Of a stretch of 64,000 nt of DNA, positions 26,176 through 35,860 are shown piece after piece. This DNA is from Nocardioides jiangsuensis (GTDB lineage: Bacteria > Actinomycetota > Actinomycetes > Propionibacteriales > Nocardioidaceae). Location: positions 372,001 through 436,000 of the forward strand of contig NZ_JAIEZQ010000003.1 of the NCBI RefSeq assembly GCF_019679455.1, in the 5' to 3' direction. A program made the translations under genes and the position numbers. The notes under the pieces are model-generated. The model did no database searches. It saw only the letters and a program-made list of their open reading frames with translations, and was not told where the DNA came from. Each line of letters begins with the position of its first letter. The stretch's first letter is position 1.

Positions 26176-27567
26176 GTGAAGAGCGCCGTCGAGACTTTGA
26201 GCCCCACCCGGGCCAAGCTCACCGTCGAGGTGCCCTTCGAGGAGCTCAAGCCGAGCCTCGACGCGGCGTACAAGAAGATCGCTCAGCAGATCAACGTCCC
26301 CGGCTTCCGCAAGGGCAAGGTCCCCCCGATGGTCATCGACCGTCAGGTCGGCCGGGCCGCGGTGCTCGACGAGGCGATCAACAACGCCCTGCCGCAGCTC
26401 TACGTGCAGGCCCTGCAGGAGGCCGACCTCCAGCCGCTCGCGCAGCCGGAGATCGAGATCACCAAGTTCGAGGACAACGAGACCCTCGAGTTCAGTGCTG
26501 AGGTCGACGTACGCCCCGAGATCACGCTGCCCGAGTACGACGGGCTCGAGGTGACCGTCGACGACGTCGCGGTGACCGACGAGGACGTCGAGGAGCAGGT
26601 CAAGAACCTGCGCGAGCGCTTCGCCACCCTCAACGAGGTCGAGCGGGAGGCCGCCGACGGCGACTTCGTCGTGATCGACCTCAAGGCCAGCAAGGACGGC
26701 GAGGTCGTCGAGGGCGCCGAGGTCAGCGGGATGAGCTACCAGATCGGCCGCGGCGGCATGCTCGACGGGCTCGACGAGGCCCTCGCCGGCATGAAGGCCG
26801 GCGACGAGAAGACCTTCTCCTCGCAGCTCGTGGGCGGCGACGCCCTCGGCGAGGACGTCGACGTCGAGGTCAAGGTCAGCGCCGTGAAGGAGCAGGAGCT
26901 CCCCGAGCTCGACGACGACTTCGCGCAGACCGCCTCCGAGTTCGACACCGTGGCCGAGCTGACCGAGGACGTCCGAACCCGTCTCCAGCGCGGCAAGCGC
27001 CTCGAGCAGGCGGCCGCCGCGCGCGACGCCGTCCTCGAGAAGGTCCTCGACCTCGTCGAGATCCCGCTCCCCGACGCCGTGGTCGACTCCGAGCTCCAGG
27101 CCCGCCGCGAGAACATCGAGCAGCAGCTGATGTACGCCGGCATGACCATGGAGCAGTACCTCGAGTCCGAGGGCCAGACCGCCGAGGAGTTCGAGACTGA
27201 CCTCGCGCAGCGGGTCCGCGACGCCGTCGCGGCGCAGTTCATCCTCGACGAGGTCGCGAAGAAGGAAGAGATCGGCGTCGAGCAGCAGGAGCTGTCCGAG
27301 CACCTCTTCCGTCGTGCGCAGCAGTCCGGCCAGGACCCCAACGAGTTCGCCAAGCACATGGTCGAGCACAACCACATCCCCGAGATGGTCTCCGAGGTCG
27401 TCCGGGGCAAGGCGCTGGCCACCATCGTCGAGTCCGCGAAGGTCACCGACGAGTCCGGCAACCACGTCGAGCTCAAGAACCTGCAGCCCGACGGCTCCAT
27501 CGCCGAGCCCTCCGCGGAGACCGCGGAGAGCACCGAGGACGACGCGGAGAAGTCCGCCGAGTCCTGA
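26176..27567 (+). CDS. tig: Trigger factor (ribosome-associated chaperone and peptidyl-prolyl isomerase)
   Basis: A 463-residue three-domain chaperone. The ribosome-binding domain has GFRKGKVP at 43-50. The PPIase domain at about 160-245 starts at GDFVVIDLKAS. The helical C-terminal cradle follows and ends in an acidic tail (ESTEDDAEKSAES). It meets nascent chains at the exit tunnel. GAGGAG 9 bases before GTG 26176 fixes the start, although the frame is open upstream. It lies ahead of the clp genes, as in many bacteria, but here three other genes separate them. A structured terminator follows. Confidence 0.95.
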   Translation: MKSAVETLSPTRAKLTVEVPFEELKPSLDAAYKKIAQQINVPGFRKGKVPPMVIDRQVGRAAVLDEAINNALPQLYVQALQEADLQPLAQPEIEITKFEDNETLEFSAEVDVRPEITLPEYDGLEVTVDDVAVTDEDVEEQVKNLRERFATLNEVEREAADGDFVVIDLKASKDGEVVEGAEVSGMSYQIGRGGMLDGLDEALAGMKAGDEKTFSSQLVGGDALGEDVDVEVKVSAVKEQELPELDDDFAQTASEFDTVAELTEDVRTRLQRGKRLEQAAAARDAVLEKVLDLVEIPLPDAVVDSELQARRENIEQQLMYAGMTMEQYLESEGQTAEEFETDLAQRVRDAVAAQFILDEVAKKEEIGVEQQELSEHLFRRAQQSGQDPNEFAKHMVEHNHIPEMVSEVVRGKALATIVESAKVTDESGNHVELKNLQPDGSIAEPSAETAESTEDDAEKSAES

Positions 27568-27590
27568 TCCCGCAGCATCGCTCCGACGCC

Positions 27591-27632
27591 GGGCGCGTCA
27601 CCACGACACCGCTGTGTCGAGGTGGCGCGCCC
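27591..27632 (+). terminator. Two-part hairpin after tig
   Basis: Outer stem GGGCGCGTCACC (27591-27602) with GGTGGCGCGCCC (27621-27632), one mismatch, enclosing the inner stem CGACAC/GTGTCG around CGCT. The poly-U tail is weak. Confidence 0.75.
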
Positions 27633-27674
27633 GTCGCGTTGCCGGGCGGCCCGTGACGACCCGCGACACGGACG

Positions 27675-27704
27675 TTGACATACCGGAGGTATGCCGCCGA
27701 CACT
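27675..27704 (+). promoter_or_regulatory. Promoter of the alpha/beta hydrolase gene with a palindromic operator in the spacer
   Basis: A perfect -35 TTGACA (27675-27680), an 18-base spacer and GACACT (27699-27704), ending 6 bases before GTG 27711. The inverted repeat CATACC-GGA-GGTATG (27679-27693) overlaps the end of the -35 and most of the spacer, an ideal place for a dimeric repressor. Confidence 0.65.
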
Positions 27705-27710
27705 TGCCCG

Positions 27711-28922
27711 GTGAGCCAGACCAGGACGTCTCGTCCCGAAACCGGCGGCACCCGCGGGCCGCGTGAGGTAGGAGTGGCCGGCGCGGCGGCGCTCGCGGGT
27801 GACTACGCGGAGGACCTGGTCCTCGGCACCGTCCGCGACGTGCACGGCGCCGTGGCCCGGCGCGTCTTCGCGCTCACGAACCGCGCCACCGGCGGCTCGG
27901 CCCGCCTGCCGCAGGCCCTGCACGACGGCATCTCCTCCACCGTGTACGGCGGCCTGGGCGCCGGCCTCAAGGCGGCCAGCGCGGGGCTGCGCGCCGTCGA
28001 GCGGCAGGGCATCGGACCCCGGCTCCAGGAGGGCCGCGGCGGGCGGCAGGTGCTCTCCGCGGTGAACGGCCTGATCGGCGACCGGCTCCGCGACGAGCAG
28101 CCCGAGCTGGCCATCCCGATGGCGGTGCGGCGCGACGGCCGCGACGTACCCCTCGACCGTGACGCCCTCGCCGCGGCCTTCCCGGCCGCCACCGGCGACG
28201 TCGCGGTCTTCCTGCACGGGCTGGGGGAGAACGACGACTCCTGGGACCTGCGCCGCGACGAGGTCGGAGGCACCTACGACTCCCGGCTGGGCGACGAGAC
28301 GACGTGGACGCCGGTACGGCTGCGCGCGAACACCGGTCTCCCGATCGCGGAGAACGGCGTCGCGCTGGCTTCGCTCCTCGAGGAGCTCGTCGCCGCCTGG
28401 CCCACCCGGGTCCGCCGGATCGCGCTCGTGGGTCACTCCATGGGCGGGCTCATCATGCGGGCAGCCTGCGCCGTCGTCACCGAGGCCGCCGAGCCGTGGA
28501 CGCTGCGCGTCACCAACGTGGTGACCCTGGGCACCCCGCACCTCGGCGCGCCCTTGGAGCGGGTCGTGCACGCCGGCTCCCGGGTGCTTGGCGCGCTGCC
28601 CGAGTCGGCGCCGATCGGGCGGATCCTGGACTTCCGCAGCGTGGGCATCCTGAACCTGCGCCAGGGCCTGGCCGCCGATGTCCAGGCGCTCCCGAACGCC
28701 CGCTACCACCTCGTGGCCGCCACGTTGGCCGGCTCGCACCGGCACCCGGTCAGCGAGGTGCTCGGCGACCTGCTCGTGCGCTACCCGTCCGCGGTGGGCA
28801 CGCCCCGGCGCGGCCGTCCGATGTTCCCCGACGCCGACGTGCTGCACGTGCCCGGCACCGGGCACTTCGGCCTGCTCAACCACCCCGACGTGTACGACGC
28901 CCTCCGCGGCTGGCTCGCCTGA
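27711..28922 (+). CDS. Alpha/beta hydrolase (lipase/PGAP1-like), unknown substrate
   Basis: A 403-residue protein. About 130 residues of helical N-terminal region without recognised motifs (rich in Ala/Gly: LGAGLKAASAGLRAVE) precede an alpha/beta hydrolase core with VAVFLHGLGENDDSW, nucleophile elbow GHSMGGLI near residue 240, TLGTPHLGAPLE after it, and a likely catalytic His in VPGTGHFGLLNHPDV. The GTPHLG segment is typical of triacylglycerol lipase / PGAP1-like hydrolases. There is no signal peptide. The N-terminal region may act as a lid or membrane contact. GTG 27711 follows a good promoter with a palindromic operator. Confidence 0.85.
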   Translation: MSQTRTSRPETGGTRGPREVGVAGAAALAGDYAEDLVLGTVRDVHGAVARRVFALTNRATGGSARLPQALHDGISSTVYGGLGAGLKAASAGLRAVERQGIGPRLQEGRGGRQVLSAVNGLIGDRLRDEQPELAIPMAVRRDGRDVPLDRDALAAAFPAATGDVAVFLHGLGENDDSWDLRRDEVGGTYDSRLGDETTWTPVRLRANTGLPIAENGVALASLLEELVAAWPTRVRRIALVGHSMGGLIMRAACAVVTEAAEPWTLRVTNVVTLGTPHLGAPLERVVHAGSRVLGALPESAPIGRILDFRSVGILNLRQGLAADVQALPNARYHLVAATLAGSHRHPVSEVLGDLLVRYPSAVGTPRRGRPMFPDADVLHVPGTGHFGLLNHPDVYDALRGWLA

Positions 28923-29008
28923 GCCGCACCTCCCGCCGACAACACGCTCCCTGCCCGGCCGCCCGGCCGTGACCCGCCCGCCCCCAGCACGCCCGCACGA
29001 GGAGACCC

Positions 29009-29467
29009 ATGAACCAGCCCCTGCCGATCAGCGCCTCCGTCGAGGTCGCCGCCTCGCCCGCCACCGTCTGGGAGACGGTCTCCGACGTGACGCGGATGAG
29101 CGAGTGGAGCCCGGAGTGCCGGCGGATCATCGTGCTGGGCTCCAAGCGCTCAGGCGTGGGCACCCGGCTGCTCGGCCTCAACCGGCGCGGCTGGGCCGTG
29201 TGGCCGACGACGTCGACGGTGGTGCGCTTCGACCCGGCCCGCGCGGTCGCGTGGAGGACCCGCGAGAGCGGCGCCACCTGGAGCTACGAGCTCGAGCCGA
29301 CCGCGGTCGGGACCCGGCTGACCGGACGACGCGAGCTGCCGCGGTTCAGCGTCGGCACGACCGTGATGGCCCCGCTGATCGGGGGAGCGGTCGGCCACGA
29401 CGAGGAGCTCGCCGCCGGCATCCGCACCACCCTGGAGCGGATCAAGGGCGCCGTCGAGCGCGGCTGA
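29009..29467 (+). CDS. SRPBCC (polyketide cyclase-like) family protein
   Basis: A 152-residue START-like helix-grip protein: VEVAASPATVWETVSDVTRMSEWSPECRR at the N-terminus, a central beta sheet (WAVWPTTSTVVRFDPARAVAWRTRESGATWSYELEP) and a long C-terminal helix (ELAAGIRTTLERIKGAVE). Such proteins bind small hydrophobic ligands; no catalytic residue can be named. GAGGAGA upstream supports ATG 29009. It lies 86 bases downstream of the hydrolase and may share its transcript. Confidence 0.87.
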   Translation: MNQPLPISASVEVAASPATVWETVSDVTRMSEWSPECRRIIVLGSKRSGVGTRLLGLNRRGWAVWPTTSTVVRFDPARAVAWRTRESGATWSYELEPTAVGTRLTGRRELPRFSVGTTVMAPLIGGAVGHDEELAAGIRTTLERIKGAVERG

Positions 29468-29505
29468 ACCGGCGGTCGGCCCGCGGTGAGCCGGGCCGGG
29501 GGAGT

Positions 29506-30039
29506 TCAGACGTCCAGCTCGACCACGTCGCTGGGCACGCCGTCGCGCAGCCACCGTTCCAGCACCGTCGCCAGGTTGCGCGGCCCGGCGACCGTGAGGC
29601 GCGCCCCGTCCGTGGGCACCACCTCCTCGCCCTCGGGTACGGCGGTCAGCTCGGCGTGCAGCTCCGCGACGCTCCACCAGCGGAAGCCGTGCAGGTTCTC
29701 CGCCCGCAGCTCCTCGGCGGTGAAGCTGCCCCGGGGCTCGAAGCGGTCGCAGCGGACGAGGTGGAACCACTCCTCCTGCCCGTCGTACCCCGGCATCTCG
29801 AAGTGGTGGGTCCGGTGCGCCACGCACGGCCCGACGTCGTGCGCGCCGAGATCCAGGCCGACCTCCTCCAGCAGCTCGCGGGCCAGCGCCTCGACCGGGT
29901 CCTCGCCGTCGTCGACCCCGCCGCCGGGCGCGCACCACACGTCGACGCCGGGGAACTCGTAGCGGGCCAGCAGCACCCGGTCCTCGGGGTCGAGCAGGAA
30001 GGCGCGGACGGCGGGGCGCAGGCGCGGTGTCACGGTCAC
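29506..30039 (-). CDS. NUDIX hydrolase
   Basis: A 177-residue protein with a complete NUDIX box (GX5EX7REUXEEXGU) at about residues 41-63: GGVDDGE, then REL and EEVGL. It cleaves nucleoside-diphosphate-linked compounds; the substrate cannot be told from sequence. The C-terminal part (FRWWSVAELHAEL, VVPTDGARL) is typical of general NUDIX proteins. GTG 30039 is chosen because TACGCT ends 6 bases before it. It is divergent from clpP1 and convergent with the SRPBCC gene. Confidence 0.88.
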   Translation of the reverse strand: MTVTPRLRPAVRAFLLDPEDRVLLARYEFPGVDVWCAPGGGVDDGEDPVEALARELLEEVGLDLGAHDVGPCVAHRTHHFEMPGYDGQEEWFHLVRCDRFEPRGSFTAEELRAENLHGFRWWSVAELHAELTAVPEGEEVVPTDGARLTVAGPRNLATVLERWLRDGVPSDVVELDV

Positions 30040-30045
30040 CCGCGC

Positions 30046-30051
30046 AGCGTA
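30046..30051 (-). promoter_or_regulatory. Leaderless -10 element of the NUDIX gene
   Basis: TACGCT on the minus strand ends 6 bases before GTG 30039. Confidence 0.55.
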
Positions 30052-30077
30052 GTGGGCGCCGTGCCCGGACGACCCGA

Positions 30078-30096
30078 GTCCGCTGTGGGCGAACAC
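30078..30096 (+). promoter_or_regulatory. Predicted ClgR activator box upstream of clpP1
   Basis: On the minus strand the site reads TTCGCCCACAGCG, matching the CGC-YNANR-GCG core of the ClgR box as I remember it from Corynebacterium and Streptomyces work. Its centre lies about 60 bases upstream of the predicted clpP1 transcription start, a normal activator position. ClgR drives clp gene expression in several actinobacteria. Confidence 0.6.
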
Positions 30097-30132
30097 AGGG
30101 GGATTGCTCGTGGAAGTGGGGGAGGTTCCGGC

Positions 30133-30138
30133 TAGGGT
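30133..30138 (+). promoter_or_regulatory. Leaderless -10 element of clpP1
   Basis: TAGGGT ends exactly 7 bases before GTG 30146; a weak GTGGAA lies 17 bases upstream as a possible -35. Confidence 0.65.
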
Positions 30139-30145
30139 CGGGGAC

Positions 30146-30784
30146 GTGAATGAGACTCCTAGCCTGACCCCAGGTCCCCAGATGAACGGTGGCGGCGCGT
30201 CGTACGGGCTCGACGACCACATCTACCAGCGTCTGCTCAAGGAGCGGATCGTCTTCCTCGGCTCGGAGGTGCGCGACCAGAACGCCAACGCGATCTGCGC
30301 GCAGATGCTCCTGCTCAACGCGGAGGACCCCGACGCCGACATCTTCCTGTACATCAACAGCCCGGGTGGCTCGGTCGACGCCGGCATGGCGATCTACGAC
30401 ACGATGAACTACATCTCCAACGACGTGGCCACGGTCGGCATGGGCCTCGCCGCGTCGATGGGCCAGTTCCTGCTCTGCGCCGGTGCCGCGGGCAAGCGCT
30501 ACGCGCTCCCGCACGCGCGGATCATGATGCACCAGCCGTCCGGCGGCATGGGCGGCTCCGCGTCGGACATCAAGATACAGGCGCAGCAGTCGCTGCACAT
30601 CAAGCACGTGCTGTTCCGCCTGATCAGCCAGCACACCGGCCAGTCCCTCGACCAGGTCGAGCAGGACGCCGACCGCGACCGCTGGTTCACCGCCGACCAG
30701 GCGCTCGAGTACGGCTTTATCGACAAGGTCGTCGCGAGCGCCGGCCAGGTCGCCGACCAGGGCCGCCCCGCGGCGAAGAAGTGA
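30146..30784 (+). CDS. clpP1: ATP-dependent Clp protease proteolytic subunit ClpP1
   Basis: A 212-residue serine protease subunit. The catalytic triad is visible as Ser104 ([11 protein letters not shown]), His129 ([11 protein letters not shown]) and Asp178 (DADRDRWF). In actinobacteria ClpP1 and ClpP2 form a mixed double-ring barrel fed by ClpX or ClpC. GTG 30146 is preferred to the longer frame because of the leaderless -10 and the ClgR box; the conserved region begins at [13 protein letters not shown]. The gene is immediately followed by clpP2. Confidence 0.95.
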   Translation: MNETPSLTPGPQMNGGGASYGLDDHIYQRLLKERIVFLGSEVRDQNANAICAQMLLLNAEDPDADIFLYINSPGGSVDAGMAIYDTMNYISNDVATVGMGLAASMGQFLLCAGAAGKRYALPHARIMMHQPSGGMGGSASDIKIQAQQSLHIKHVLFRLISQHTGQSLDQVEQDADRDRWFTADQALEYGFIDKVVASAGQVADQGRPAAKK

Positions 30785-30807
30785 CCAGGAAAGGGAGCGG
30801 ACACGAC

Positions 30808-31497
30808 ATGAGCAGCACCCACATTCCCGGTCTCGCCAGCACCGGGCGCGCGAGTGAGACGGCCTCGCCGAACATGAACTACTACATCCCGCAGTGGGAG
30901 GAGCGCACGTCGTACGGCGTCCGCCGGATCGACCCCTACGCGAAGCTGTTCGAGGACCGGATCATCTTCCTCGGCACCCCGATCTCCGACGACATCGCCA
31001 ACGCGGTGATGGCGCAGATCCTGTGCCTGGAGTCGATGGACCCCGAGCGCGACATCACCCTCTACATCAACAGCCCCGGCGGCTCGTTCACGGCGCTGAC
31101 CGCGATCTACGACACGATGCGGTTCGTCAAGCCCGACGTCCAGACCGTCTGCCTGGGCCAGGCGGCCTCCGCGGCCGCGATCCTGCTCGCCGCGGGCGCG
31201 CCGGGCAAGCGGATGGCGCTGCCGAACAGCCGGATCCTGATCCACCAGCCCTACACCGAGGGGTCGTACGGCCAGACCTCCGACATCGAGATCCAGGCCA
31301 ACGAGATCCTGCGGATGCGCGAGCTGCTGGAGACGATGATCGCCGAGCACACGGGCAAGGACCAGGCGACCGTGAGCCACGACATCGAGCGCGACAAGAT
31401 CCTGACCGCGGACGCCGCGGTCGAGTACGGCCTGATCGACGCGGTCCTGGAGTCGCGCAAGGCCACGCTCTCGGTCGGCGGAGGCACCGGGCGCTGA
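30808..31497 (+). CDS. clpP2: ATP-dependent Clp protease proteolytic subunit ClpP2
   Basis: A 229-residue ClpP paralogue with triad Ser121 (GQAASAAAILL), His146 (RILIHQPYTEG) and Asp196 (IERDKILTA). The N-terminal extension before YIPQWEERTSYGVRRIDPY may be processed, as in mycobacterial ClpP2. ATG 30808 is preceded by AGGGAG at 10 bases; an in-frame GTG at 30781 overlaps the clpP1 stop and would add nine residues. Co-transcribed with clpP1 (23-base gap). Both paralogues keep all catalytic residues, so a mixed active complex is expected. Confidence 0.95.
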   Translation: MSSTHIPGLASTGRASETASPNMNYYIPQWEERTSYGVRRIDPYAKLFEDRIIFLGTPISDDIANAVMAQILCLESMDPERDITLYINSPGGSFTALTAIYDTMRFVKPDVQTVCLGQAASAAAILLAAGAPGKRMALPNSRILIHQPYTEGSYGQTSDIEIQANEILRMRELLETMIAEHTGKDQATVSHDIERDKILTADAAVEYGLIDAVLESRKATLSVGGGTGR

Positions 31498-31641
31498 GCG
31501 TCCGGTCGGGGGCGGTGTCCGTGCGGGAGGATCGCGGGGACACCGGCCCGGCCGCCGGGAGGACTCGCCGTGTCCCCATCCCATTTGGGGGCGTGACGGG
31601 GTACCTTCGAGTTTGAGCAAAGAGCTGGACCAGTAGTGTGC

Positions 31642-31668
31642 GCCGACGGTTCGTTGGGAACCGTCGGC
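31642..31668 (+). promoter_or_regulatory. Leader hairpin directly upstream of clpX
   Basis: A perfect 10-bp stem GCCGACGGTT/AACCGTCGGC (31642-31651, 31659-31668) with a 7-base loop, 7 bases before the AAGGAG of clpX. It could act as an attenuator between clpP2 and clpX, a stability element, or a 5' leader structure. Confidence 0.65.
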
Positions 31669-31690
31669 CCGATCTAAGGAGTCGTCGCCT

Positions 31691-32974
<1,284 letters not shown>

Positions 32975-32985
32975 GCGGCACCCCT

Positions 32986-33019
32986 GCCCGGCCCCGGCGC
33001 GTGCGCCGCGCGGCCGGGC
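32986..33019 (+). terminator. Terminator hairpin after clpX
   Basis: GCCCGGCC (32986-32993) pairs with GGCCGGGC (33012-33019) and encloses a second stem GGCGC/GCGCC, followed by TTCGTGT. Confidence 0.75.
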
Positions 33020-33188
33020 TTCGTGTCGGTTGCGGGCGCTTCGATCGGTCTGACCGTCTTCTCGGTCTGGTCAGGTTCATGATGTGACGCGGGTTATGTC
33101 CCGGTTTCCGCGTTTGTGAGACATGTGCTCCGCTGAGCGGAGACCATTGGACGGGAGTTTCCACCTTTCTCGTCTCGGGAGTCGAGTC

Positions 33189-33812
33189 ATGAGCGCAGAA
33201 CACCGCAGGCCGGTCATGGCCTTCGTCGTCCTGGCGATCCTGGCCGTCTCCGTCGTGGTCACCCAGCGGGCCGATGCCGGCGTCGGCCGCTACCTCGCCA
33301 CCGACATCGGAGCCGTCACCCAGCTGGTCCGGGGCACGGTCCCGCACCCCGAGACCGCGCCGCAGCCGCCCGTCGAGCCCGCCGCCGTGCTGGTCGACGG
33401 CGTCCGGTCCACCGAGACCTCCGAGGTCCCCGCGGCCGACCGGCCCGTCGGGCCGGCCGCTCCCGCCTTCCCCGCCGCTCCGTCGGCGGAACGAGAGCAG
33501 GAGTCGGACACCCCGCGGGCGCGCGGCACCGCCCTGCGTCCCGCCCCGGGGAAGGCTCGCGCCGCCGCGGTCGTCGAGCCGGCGAAGCCACACGCGACCC
33601 CGTCCCGCGCGTACGTCGCCCGTCCTACCGAGCAGGCCCACGGGGCCCGCGCCGACCGGTCCACCCGGTCGCACCAGCCGTCGAGGGGGAGCAGCGAGGC
33701 GATGGCGCCCCGCGAGGTCGCCTCCGCCGTGCTCGCCGCCCGGGGGACGTCCCTCCCGGCGGCGGCCCGGTCCGGACGCCCGGGGCATCCCGCCCACCCG
33801 CACGCACGCTGA
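33189..33812 (+). CDS. Predicted membrane-anchored or secreted Pro/Ala-rich protein, unknown function
   Basis: About 207 residues. A single hydrophobic segment at 9-27 (VMAFVVLAILAVSVVVTQ) acts as a signal anchor or signal peptide, and the rest is a low-complexity Pro/Ala/Arg-rich region without a globular domain. No homologous family is recognised. The start is taken at ATG 33189; the frame is open up to 33123. The upstream 170 bases are noticeably less GC-rich than the window (for example GGGTTATGTCCCGGTTTCCG) and contain the hairpin CTCCGC-TGA-GCGGAG at 33127-33141. Fast-evolving surface proteins often look like this. It may not be a conserved gene. Confidence 0.55.
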   Translation: MSAEHRRPVMAFVVLAILAVSVVVTQRADAGVGRYLATDIGAVTQLVRGTVPHPETAPQPPVEPAAVLVDGVRSTETSEVPAADRPVGPAAPAFPAAPSAEREQESDTPRARGTALRPAPGKARAAAVVEPAKPHATPSRAYVARPTEQAHGARADRSTRSHQPSRGSSEAMAPREVASAVLAARGTSLPAAARSGRPGHPAHPHAR

Positions 33813-33845
33813 CGGAAAACGGTCGAGGACCCTCACCCGGCTGGC

Positions 33846-33851
33846 TAGAGT
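33846..33851 (+). promoter_or_regulatory. Leaderless -10 element of the M3 oligopeptidase gene
   Basis: TAGAGT ends exactly 7 bases before GTG 33859. Confidence 0.65.
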
Positions 33852-33858
33852 CGGCGGG

Positions 33859-35787
<1,929 letters not shown>

Positions 35788-35796
35788 CCGCGCCCG

Positions 35797-35842
35797 GTCG
35801 TCCGTGCCCACGTGCGCTATGGCGCACGCCGGCACGGACGAC
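35797..35842. terminator. Large bidirectional terminator between the M3 peptidase gene and valS
   Basis: GTCGTCCGTGCC (35797-35808) pairs with GGCACGGACGAC (35831-35842). An inner GTGCGC/GCGCAC stem and an outer CGCCCGG/CCGGGCG extension make a hairpin of about 59 bases in all. Confidence 0.85.
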
Positions 35843-35860
35843 CCGGGCGGATCCCGCGGA

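Noticed and set aside
33020-33188. A cyclic-di-AMP (ydaO-type) riboswitch ahead of the secreted protein gene
   Set aside because: The interval is AT-richer and holds a hairpin, but the conserved ydaO-type sequence blocks I would expect are absent.
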